From Lindgomyces ingoldianus (lineage: Eukaryota; Ascomycota; Dothideomycetes; Pleosporales; Lindgomycetaceae), in the NCBI RefSeq assembly GCF_010093535.1, contig NW_022985194.1:704732-718689 (forward strand): a DNA stretch of 13,958 nucleotides. The letters are read 5' to 3'. Below the pieces are notes generated by a model. It had not been told where the DNA came from, did not search any database, and was given only the letters and a program-made list of their open reading frames with translations. A program made the position numbers and the translations under genes. The stretch's first letter is position 1. Every line of letters starts with the position of its first letter. Of this stretch, positions 7,334-13,958 are shown piece after piece.

Positions 7334-7700
7334 TATTCTAGGCCGTACTGTACTATACAGTGCCAGAGCAGGTTGTTATGGGCCATAATAGAGTGCGTTG
7401 TGGTGTGGTCTTGGCAAAAGTGAGCGACTTGGGTGTCTGAGCAACTCGCTCGTGGTGTACGTTATTACTCTTTTAATAAAAGTGCTGCTAATATTTAATT
7501 GGCTAGATTTTTGCTTATTGAAAACCACGCTGCGTGGCAGAGGGAATGAGGCTGTTCCCGCTAAGACCTGGAATCCCTCCTCTCCGGCCCTCTTCACTCT
7601 TTTCATGTTCTCCCACCGAGTGCAACATCTTCCGACAGATATTTAACCCCGATTAGTGATGATGTCTGGGGGAATCGATATATGAGCGAGACGAACAACC
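7334..7700 (+). promoter_or_regulatory. Upstream region and probable promoter of the kinase gene
   Basis: Between the transposase relic and the kinase ATG there is a pyrimidine-rich tract at about 7570-7618, a common feature just upstream of transcription starts in filamentous fungi, followed by about 80 bp of probable 5' leader. A TAATAAAA stretch near 7472 could act as a TATA-like element. Any transposon terminal repeat downstream of 7333 could not be delimited. Two ORFs on opposite strands over 7376-7646 have no recognisable content and are not called. Confidence 0.4.
7659..7685 (+). other. Candidate uORF 1 (8 codons)
   Basis: ATGATGTCT... encodes MMSGGIDI and ends with the TGA at 7683-7685, which overlaps the ATG of uORF 2 as ATGA. 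It matters only if the mRNA starts upstream of 7659. Confidence 0.35.
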
Positions 7701-7708
7701 ATGGCTGA
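7682..7708 (+). other. Candidate uORF 2 (8 codons) overlapping the kinase start
   Basis: This encodes MSETNNHG and ends with the TGA at 7706-7708, after the kinase ATG at 7701 and in another frame. Its ATG has T at -3 (weak context), while the kinase ATG has A at -3 and G at +4 (strong), so leaky scanning would still reach the main start. Confidence 0.4.
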
Positions 7709-9845
7709 GCCATGTTCGCTGGACTACTCCAAGCTGCAGGATCTGTACGACGCATATGAAATCCATAACGGACGCAACTTCACTAAGATAAGCGGCCATC
7801 ACTTAGATGTATTCCTGTTGCGATTCCTCTCACCACATCTACGGTACAAGAATGGTCAACTCCTCGCCCCAAAAGCAACGTACAGGACGCAATACCTACG
7901 CACGCTTGACCCTGAGCACCTTGGCTTCCTCCTCGGCGATACTTTGCATGTGCTCTTTCACAAGTTTGGTGCCGAACATTTGAGCACATCCTCTACGGTC
8001 CAGTCCTTCGCAAAAACGGCTGAGACCTACAAACTTCTCGTGGATCTTCCGGGAAAAGACTTCTTCTCTCTACTCGTCGAGATCGCCTACGAATATCACG
8101 ACAGATATAGAGATCAAAAGACATATCGCAAATATCTACCGATAGTTTGCACAGATTCATTCCTAGACGCAGCAACTAACTGCCTCACATACGATCTCGA
8201 GTCGCTGCTTCCATACAATGAGGCATTTGTTCTCAAAGGGCTTTTCCGCAGAGCTTTTGGTACACGCCAGTCCTCCAATTACTCCACCATGAAACCAGAT
8301 GCCCGAATCGACCGCCTTTTTCCAGACACTTCCCCAATCATGCAGCGACTTACCACGCTCCTTACGAAGCATGCAGCACGGGAGAAATCACACCCTATGC
8401 TCGAATCAATATTAGAAGACGAAGCTAGAAAAATATTCGATGGGGGTTATCTTGACAGTAAATCCATTCCATACAAGACTAAGAGAATGAGCGATACCTC
8501 CGACCTCTCTAGCGAGCGCTCCTTTATCACGGCACCATCGGGGGGATTCTCGAGCCAACGTTCATTTATTACAACATTCTCGCATGGACTCTCAAGCCGG
8601 CACTCCTTCATTACCACGTTATCGCAATTCTCCGCCCGTACCCCGCGATCCAATGCAAGGGACAGTATTGATACGTTTCTCTCACTTGGAACCAATACAA
8701 CAACAGATCGAAATCCTGTCATGAGAGGAGCATACCACAAAATGTTACAAGACCGCAATATTATTCCGGAACGATTGGTGGAGATAGATTGGTCTGGACG
8801 AGGACAACACGCAGAGTATCAGTCTGGGGAAGAAGACAAAATCCCCCTAGTGGTTGGGAAGGTTCTAGGGTTGACTGCGAAAGCGATTGTCGAGAGCGTG
8901 CAATGTATGCGTGTGCGGCTAGTGAGGAAGACTGTAGGGTGGCCAAAGCGGAATCAGCTTGAGCGCGAGCAAGCCGTCCAGGAAGTCCAACATCTATACC
9001 GCGTGCAGCATGCCCACATCGTCCGCCTAGTTGGTACCTACATCTTCGAGGATAACCTCGCCATCCTCACGTACCCATGCGCAGATTGGAACCTCGAAAC
9101 ATTCATGCAAATGACTTCTACTGGAGACGATTTTTACAGAGAAAGGCATGACGCCCTTGTCCAGTTTTTCGCATGCCTTGCTCAAGCGCTAGATTTCATG
9201 CATTCATTCCCGCTCAAACACATGGACATCAAGCCTCAGAACCTCCTAGTGCGAAATATTCAACATTCTTCAGTAAATGGCTCGGATATGTACAAAATCT
9301 ACTACACAGACTTTGGGATTTCTCGATCATACCCAACCGCTGCAGAGAGTGAGACGGAAAGCTGGACATCCTTTACAAGAACTTATGCGGCTCGAGAGGT
9401 AATACTTCAAGAAAGGCGTGGGCTTCCAGCAGACATGTTCTCCCTTGGTTGCGTGTACGCTGAGATGCTTGCGACTATTCTCGACGAATTAGCGTACTCG
9501 GAATCTGCGCAAGTACATTGGAAAGAACTTCAATCCGCTAGAGGAAGGACTGAAACCGGATTTCGAGCGTACTATTCCGTTGTTGACAACGTTCGAGCTT
9601 GGTTACAAGCCCAAGTTTTCCTACAGCTAGAGCTTGCGGTAGTACGAGACTGGACAATACAAATGCTCGATAATGATCCAGGGAAACGGCCCACAGCACG
9701 CCAAATTGCAGAGGATCCCTGCTTACCTATCGCATGCTTGAGCTGTGCGCTGAAAAGTGGACCCGAGGATTTCGAAGCTGTAGAACCGCCCGCACAATTT
9801 AGTGAGACAAGACAAGTAAAAGGCGAAGTGCCGAGTGCTGGATAA
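7701..9845 (+). CDS. Protein-kinase-like protein, 714 aa, with a long unassigned N-terminal region
   Basis: This is a single intronless frame. The start at 7701 has a strong context (ACCATGG). Residues about 380-675 form a Ser/Thr-kinase fold: a degenerate glycine loop VLGLTAKAIV (388-397) with one glycine left; the ATP lysine K410 in LVRK; a probable helix-C glutamate E428; the catalytic loop HMDIKPQN (507-514), where HRD is HMD so it is a non-RD type; DFG at 537-539; ARE at 564-566 in place of APE; DMFSLGC at 578-584; and R663. Lys, catalytic Asp and DFG are all present, so activity is possible. Residues 1-250 look helical and match no domain I know. Residues 268-309 are three 14-residue SFIT repeats. 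There is no signal peptide or membrane segment, so it is probably cytoplasmic or nuclear. Substrates are unknown. The frame is intact and not RIPped although it lies in transposon debris. Confidence 0.93.
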   Translation: MAEPCSLDYSKLQDLYDAYEIHNGRNFTKISGHHLDVFLLRFLSPHLRYKNGQLLAPKATYRTQYLRTLDPEHLGFLLGDTLHVLFHKFGAEHLSTSSTVQSFAKTAETYKLLVDLPGKDFFSLLVEIAYEYHDRYRDQKTYRKYLPIVCTDSFLDAATNCLTYDLESLLPYNEAFVLKGLFRRAFGTRQSSNYSTMKPDARIDRLFPDTSPIMQRLTTLLTKHAAREKSHPMLESILEDEARKIFDGGYLDSKSIPYKTKRMSDTSDLSSERSFITAPSGGFSSQRSFITTFSHGLSSRHSFITTLSQFSARTPRSNARDSIDTFLSLGTNTTTDRNPVMRGAYHKMLQDRNIIPERLVEIDWSGRGQHAEYQSGEEDKIPLVVGKVLGLTAKAIVESVQCMRVRLVRKTVGWPKRNQLEREQAVQEVQHLYRVQHAHIVRLVGTYIFEDNLAILTYPCADWNLETFMQMTSTGDDFYRERHDALVQFFACLAQALDFMHSFPLKHMDIKPQNLLVRNIQHSSVNGSDMYKIYYTDFGISRSYPTAAESETESWTSFTRTYAAREVILQERRGLPADMFSLGCVYAEMLATILDELAYSESAQVHWKELQSARGRTETGFRAYYSVVDNVRAWLQAQVFLQLELAVVRDWTIQMLDNDPGKRPTARQIAEDPCLPIACLSCALKSGPEDFEAVEPPAQFSETRQVKGEVPSAG
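8502..8627 (+). repeat. Three tandem 42-bp units coding SFIT repeats inside the kinase gene
   Basis: Residues 268-309 consist of three consecutive 14-residue units, DLSSERSFITAPSG, GFSSQRSFITTFSH and GLSSRHSFITTLSQ. The shared core is SS-x-x-SFIT, rich in Ser/Thr next to Arg. The DNA units have diverged at synonymous sites while the core residues stay, which hints at selection on the peptide. They lie in a probably disordered linker before the kinase fold. Confidence 0.9.
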
Positions 9846-9996
9846 GACCTGTTCAGTACGGATTGAGGACCCCATGTGCAAGGATGCTTTCATTCGCCTA
9901 GAGAAGCCCATACATGACCAGGTTGCTGGCTAGGGAGATAGCTCTGCAGAGAATACTAGATACGTAGAGCTAGGTAAATAGCAGGTAAGTAGCCGC

Positions 9997-10012
9997 AAAT
10001 ACTATAGTATTT
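9997..10012. repeat. Perfect 16-bp palindrome
   Basis: AAATACTATAGTATTT is its own reverse complement, 150 bp after the kinase stop. It could be part of the 3' UTR or the end of an old element. Confidence 0.55.
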
Positions 10013-10035
10013 TCCGTAGCATAGCTAGTCTTCTG

Positions 10036-10053
10036 AGACCTATGACTAGGTCT
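10036..10053. repeat. Short hairpin downstream of the kinase gene
   Basis: AGACCTA and TAGGTCT flank a 4-nt loop, TGAC. It may form a structure in the 3' UTR; no terminator role is claimed for a fungal gene. Confidence 0.4.
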
Positions 10054-10172
10054 AATTTGTTTCTAAAATCAGATCCCCGTCGTGTCTCCGAGTAGCTTCA
10101 ACACAACACCTCCACCTCTACCTGCCAATCCCCCCTTCCACGTTACCCACTATCTTCCATCCATAATACATT

Positions 10173-10581
10173 ATGACCAATGCACTCTCCGCCGCCACCG
10201 CTGCCTATCGATGCAAGCAACCCAAGCCTCCTGCAATTCCCTCCTCCAGCACACTTTTCCATAGAGCTCTCCACAATGTGTAATGGTAGTGCGCCGATTC
10301 TGTCCAGCCGTGCTACCGTCATACCATGCATCAGCCTAGGTGATCGCGCAGCGGCGTCTAATACTAGCCTTAACTTCATGCGGACCACCGCCAACTCCTT
10401 CATCCGACTCGCATTGAACCCTGCCGCACCCCACCCATCCTCCTCCGTCTCATACACCCTCTCCCGGAATACATTCACTGGCCCTCGACCAACCTTCTGC
10501 CCTCTGACTACCGCCCTCGGCCGGGCTCACGCCCTTTTCGTGGCTATGGAGCGAGCTTATGTTCGCAAGACCTACCGTTAG
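10173..10581 (+). pseudogene. Unidentified gene relic, probably frameshifted
   Basis: A C-rich promoter-like stretch leads to the ATG at 10173 (A at -3), which opens with MTNALSAATAAYRCKQPKPP and reads coding-like to HRALHNV before a TAA at about 10281. From there the +1 frame becomes coding-like, with many codons ending in C (ACC, GCC, TTC, CTC): SSRATVIP, LGDRAAASNTSLNFMRTTAN, NTFTGPRPTF and VAMERAYVRKTYR, ending at the TAG at 10579-10581. A small indel near 10280 or an undetected short intron would join the two halves. I do not recognise the product, and no domain, signal peptide or membrane segment is evident. An opposite-strand ORF at 10143-10478 is less coding-like. Confidence 0.4.
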
Positions 10582-11097
10582 TTCAATTGGCATGCAGTAG
10601 AACAAGACAGGCGTTACAGAAATCGCAATCAGGTTTAGGCCGCAAGCAGAAGGGAGCCGACCTGTGCAAGAAGCATAACCTCGAGATCGGCCAGTGGGGT
10701 AGATGCACTGTCCGCATCAGAAGGTAAGCATTGCTGGACATATGGGTCGCGCGGATCGGACCTTTAGGGCGCCGGTGATGATGCAAAACTTGAAGCGAGC
10801 TACCTCTCTTTCAACTCAGAGGCTTCATGCCGAACTGAGTATCAAAATCCATCCGAGCTGGCGGTGGGGCTCGAGTTGGTCTCATCTCCACTTCCGCATC
10901 GCTTTCTCAACCCACACATCCTTCTCAGCCTGTCGCACGCCAACAGAGAGTCAAGCCAACCAATTAAGATAGCCCAATCTCTCTGGAGTATGTCTCCTTC
11001 TCCACTCAATTCAGCCAGTCTCCCTCCACTCCAGCTTCGATGTGCCACATACCATCTCCAAATCTACGAGCCCTTATCCTCAGCTTCAATCTTGATC

Positions 11098-11334
11098 ATG
11101 GCCTCGAGAAAACACTCCTCCGAAGCCCTCTCCTGCTCACCCGTATACTATTTACCACCAATTATCCTCCTGGTCTCTCGGAATAAACACATGTATGCTA
11201 AAGTCCACAGTTCATCCAGAGCCGTGCCCGTACGTAACAAACAATCTTCGAATTACTCAGAAGATAAGCAAATTTTGTTTTTCCATTATGGCGTTACCTT
11301 TCAAGTCACGCGGTGTGACCCAGGCGCTTTCTAA
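11098..11334 (+). CDS. Candidate small ORF, 78 aa, doubtful
   Basis: The ATG at 11098 has a good fungal context (GATCATGGCC) and follows a pyrimidine-rich promoter-like stretch, so a transcript might start here. The product begins MASRKHSSEALSCSPVYYLP and includes a short hydrophobic run, YYLPPIILLV, at residues 17-26. It has no known domain and ends at the TAA at about 11332. It may be the first exon of a decayed gene or chance; the frame is open further upstream (from 10864), which argues against a well-defined start. Confidence 0.15.
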   Translation: MASRKHSSEALSCSPVYYLPPIILLVSRNKHMYAKVHSSSRAVPVRNKQSSNYSEDKQILFFHYGVTFQVTRCDPGAF

Positions 11335-12821
11335 GATCCCTGTGTGAATTCAAGGCCATCCAGGAATTAGTGAAATTTGGGCGATGTGTGGATAGTGAGG
11401 AGCAGGCTAACTGTTTCGTGTCTCGAACCCAACGTGCTTCCTTCTCCTCCTGCCTCTTCGTTTATTTTTCACGATAGGAAAAGACCCTATCCATTGAAAA
11501 CCTCTTTGGTCTGGCTTATAACTAAACTAACCATATCCCACGACCCCCGAGCTCGCACGGCCTCCAAGGGAACGGCACCACCTACAAACCGTAAACCGCA
11601 AAACTCCCTCTATACACCCTATCACCGTACAAGGCGAGCTTCGGTTTTGGGGGGCCGAGCTGTGTAATGACCGTGCAAATTGTTATCGGGTTACCGAGTA
11701 TGACATGGAGGGGATGTGATTCACTGCGATGTAACTAGCACTGCGACCGAGTACATGTTGAATAAATTTCAACCTAAATCTAGCTCAGCTACGCTTTGTC
11801 ATGTTTGCGAGTATTTTCCATCATCTTCACTCATATTCGCTTTAGTATATTTGCGTTATTAAGGTTTCGTATTCTGATATCGGATGTGGTAATAGCAAAG
11901 CAACACCCCACATCAAGACTCAAAATATTCTTGAATTCCGCATCCCAAATATTCTCTATCCATTGTTTGGTAGAAGGCCCGCTCATTCGGTCTTAATGTA
12001 CAGTTCCTCAAAGCGAGCGCGCACATGAGAAACCAAGCTAACTATTACCTCTCCTAGGTATTTAAACAGCCTCGCACTAGCTCCTGGGTCCTCTCTAGTA
12101 CTCACACCGTTCTTACCTTTTATCCACTACATAACCTTTCTCCCATATACATTCTATACAATTTCTTGTATTTGAAAGTTAGAAGGGCCCAATTTACCCC
12201 TTTACATCTTCAAGGCTACATGGAAATCCATTTCGTAAATTCGCACACAAGACTCCTATGCAGCTGCGCTCGGATCATACACACAGCTAATAATCCATAG
12301 ACGTATAATTCGTAATAGGAACGCACGATCTAATTGAAGAGAATATTGAAGAGGGTAGTCTGCATCAACTGAAGATGCGAACGACGTCGTGATGAATAGT
12401 AGTCAATGAAAATATCAGTTAGCACCGAGATCATGTAACGTCCGTCCCTGCGCCACAAGAAACCCTGTGCTGCGAGAACTCATCCAACTATGCTCTCTAT
12501 TGTGATAAGGTTAATAGTAATTAAGAAGTGCAGAAAACCTTAGAATAGAGACCTTGCTTCTGAAGCTTTGTTCATTCTCTATGTTGTCTTTAGGAATATC
12601 TTGCTTGGCTGGCAATACTACATTTTACTGACAACACGCATGATGGCGCTAGTTCAGGCAGCCTTAGACCTACTAGAGTTCGTGCATTCTAGTTAAGAAC
12701 TTGCAGAACTGTAGATTAACAGATTAATATTCTATTCCAAGTATAGTGTTTATATAGTTGCGCTCCTGTTGTGTCAGTAGTGGCCTGTAGCCGCATCAAG
12801 TTGTCTCTCGCTTGTCAACCC

Positions 12822-12855
12822 CCACTTCCTGCCTGTACAAAAAAGTCAGGAGTGG
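12822..12855. repeat. Imperfect hairpin
   Basis: CCACTTCCTG and CAGGAGTGG pair with one bulged base around a loop of about 15 nt. The function is unknown. Confidence 0.35.
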
Positions 12856-12943
12856 ACTAGCTGTATTGCGAGTGTGCTGATGTCAGAATACTATTCCACA
12901 AATCTAACCCGGCTTCGGGCGCTAGGCTAAAGCTTATTTTTAA

Positions 12944-12980
12944 GCATAACTCGAGCTCAAAGACGCGCATAACTCGCGCT
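12944..12980. repeat. Two direct copies of GCATAACTCGMGCT
   Basis: The 14-mer at 12944-12957 recurs at 12967-12980 with one mismatch (A/C), the two copies starting 23 bp apart. A small hairpin, GCTTA-TTTT-TAAGC, immediately precedes and overlaps the first copy. The function is unknown. Confidence 0.5.
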
Positions 12981-13321
12981 GGTCAAGGACAGATAGAGAA
13001 TGTAAGATTATATTTGTATGCTATTAAGCTCTCTAGTGCTTTTAAATAGCATTTATGCCACTTGTTCAGTTTTGAATGTAGAGGTGAATTAAGCAGAGCA
13101 TTGATTGGGAGGGCCCAGGTCTTGCGATCAAGCGTCTACTCGCGTGCATTCATAAGCAGTGGGTATAGAGGGGCCCCCCATTGCATGATCGCTCTTCGTT
13201 CTCGTTGCGAGCCCCTGTAGGCGTAGGGGTGAAGATAATGGTAGCTGTCAAACAAGACCCAGTTGAGAAACTAACTAAAGACGGCAAAAGACAGCACAAA
13301 ACGACCCCTGCTCTACGGTCA

Positions 13322-13419
13322 GCTCCCTCCCTCCTCTCCCTATTTAGATTACACGTACAGAGGCTTTATGTGAAGCGTACGTGAGTCGAATCCATCCAGA
13401 TTTAGAGGGAGGAGGGAGC
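13322..13419. repeat. Nested imperfect inverted repeat, possible MITE-like relic
   Basis: The outer arms GCTCCCTCC (from 13322) and GGAGGGAGC (to 13419) are opposed, and the inner arms CACGTAC (13352-13358) and GTACGTG (13377-13383) are perfect inverse complements. Partial pairing of TTTAGAT-like sequence lies between them. The fold spans about 98 bp. It could be a small foldback element or chance pairing of purine- and pyrimidine-rich tracts. Confidence 0.4.
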
Positions 13420-13665
13420 GCAAATCAAGCTCCCAGCCGCGGATACCCAGAGCGTGAAAAGGAGATGGCAGAGGATCGAAAGGAGAGCGAAAGCTACTCC
13501 TTTGTAGGCTGAGAGGTGATTGTTCCTCGTTCACAGACGCATAGAACAAATTATATATTTTTCTTATTTTAGAGAGGTTTTCGAGATTTTGATACGAGTC
13601 TTTGCCATCCCATTTGTGAGCTTTGATGCATTGCCTAGGTGTATATGTACGCCGCTATCTGGTAT

Positions 13666-13958
13666 CTAAGTACAAAGAGCGGACCGACCCTGTTCTTCCG
13701 TTGCATGCATTGTGGCTTTGGCATAATGTTGGCGACACGTGCGGGAAGTCGGATGATCTGTCCCAAGGACAGTTTGGTACCCCGCGCATGCTCTTTCGTA
13801 CAGAGCAAGGGATTCGCTGTAGCAATGCTGATTTGCGAGGAGGTGGGCAAGGCAATATACACTCGTTAGCGTGTCCGGATGTTCAGGCCCTAGTACCTTC
13901 TCCCTCCGCGCCAGCGTCTGCCTGTTCATCGATTCCGCCTCTTCGTACTTGCCTTGGC
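13666..13958 (-). CDS. C-terminus of a kinesin-light-chain-like TPR protein, 5' part outside the window
   Basis: The minus-strand frame is open from the window edge to the TAG at 13668-13666, about 96 residues. It reads QGKYEEAESMNRQTLARREK, then VLGPEHPDTLTSVYCLAHLL, then YSESLALYERACAGYQTVLG and TDHPTSRTC. The E/DHP(D/T)T plus LA..L plus Y.EA..LY.RA pattern repeats every 42 residues and is the TPR_10/TPR_12 (kinesin light chain) repeat. In fungi this is usually the C-terminal sensor array of NLR-like proteins with NB-ARC or NACHT ATPase domains; that domain would lie outside the window, so the link is inferred. A Met at 13929 is internal, as the frame and TPR signature continue upstream. 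The repeats look intact and not RIPped. Confidence 0.88.
   Translation of the reverse strand, partial: QGKYEEAESMNRQTLARREKVLGPEHPDTLTSVYCLAHLLANQHCYSESLALYERACAGYQTVLGTDHPTSRTCRQHYAKATMHATEEQGRSALCT

Larger units (their letters stand above)
9846..10172. other. Downstream region of the kinase gene
   Basis: No ORF of interest. It carries two inverted repeats within 210 bp of the stop codon (listed separately) and the probable kinase 3' UTR. From about 10090 the plus strand becomes C-rich (CCTCCACCTCTACC and similar), like a promoter leading to the candidate gene at 10173. Confidence 0.5.
10582..13665. other. Long intergenic region with no convincing gene
   Basis: About 3.1 kb of normal composition without RIP. 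Short ORFs occur on both strands (for example 10864-11334, 11377-11667, 13181-13384), but none shows a domain or codon bias that convinces. Around 11000-11100 the plus strand is pyrimidine-rich and promoter-like. From about 12000 on I see only small inverted and direct repeats, listed separately. No tRNA, rRNA or transposase motif was found. Confidence 0.5.

Noticed and set aside
7376..7646. ORFs on both strands upstream of the kinase gene
   Set aside because: No domain or codon bias; they overlap the promoter-like tract and each other.
7783..9911. Minus-strand ORFs antisense to the kinase
   Set aside because: Short shadows of a strongly supported 714-codon gene, without motifs.
10864..11667. 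ORFs of 156 and 96 codons
   Set aside because: Low-complexity Ser/Pro/Leu composition from pyrimidine-rich DNA and no domain; only the internal ATG at 11098 is kept as a doubtful candidate.
13639..13869. Plus-strand ORF and second minus-strand frame over the TPR region
   Set aside because: The TPR frame has clear family motifs; the others are shadows.

Overview
The window looks like a piece of accessory genome from a filamentous ascomycete (Pezizomycotina). The left third is a Ty3/gypsy-type LTR retrotransposon destroyed by C-to-T and G-to-A changes concentrated at CpA/TpG, the signature of repeat-induced point mutation (RIP). The rest is ordinary GC-balanced DNA with one long intronless gene, pyrimidine-rich fungal-type promoter tracts, and the C-terminus of a kinesin-light-chain-like TPR protein of a kind common in fungal NLR-like proteins. 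I saw nothing bacterial (no operons, no ribosome binding sites). Genus-level placement is not possible by eye.

Layout. 1-160: DNA not altered by RIP, ending in a hairpin that abuts the truncated retroelement. 161-4565: gag-pol interior of the retroelement on the minus strand, still in one frame from a gag ATG at 4188 to the integrase, but full of stops and with catalytic Asp/Glu replaced by Asn/Lys. 4566-4855: its 5' LTR. 4856-6667: gene-free DNA holding a 16-unit array of a 10-bp repeat (5141-5300), a RIP-like AT-rich relic and several small palindromes. 6673-6960: a solo LTR of the same family with a perfect 5-bp target duplication (ATATG). 7052-7333: the stop-riddled C-terminus of a fungal pogo/DDE_1-type transposase. 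7701-9845: an intact 714-residue protein-kinase-like gene with two short overlapping uORFs just upstream. 10173-10581: a probable broken gene that I cannot name. 10582-13665: mostly empty intergenic DNA. 13666-13958: the 3' end of the TPR gene on the minus strand, running off the window.

Only two genes look functional, the kinase and the TPR protein. They are more than 3.8 kb apart, on opposite strands, and share no visible regulatory unit. The rest is transposon debris of different ages. The comparison of the two LTRs shows RIP-type transitions accumulated in the full element but not in the solo copy. The observations most worth a second look are the helically phased decamer array, the degenerate-motif kinase with its unassigned N-terminal region and internal SFIT repeats, the conserved hairpin at the LTR end, and the junction at position 160. 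I did not find convincing evidence of a new multi-gene system.
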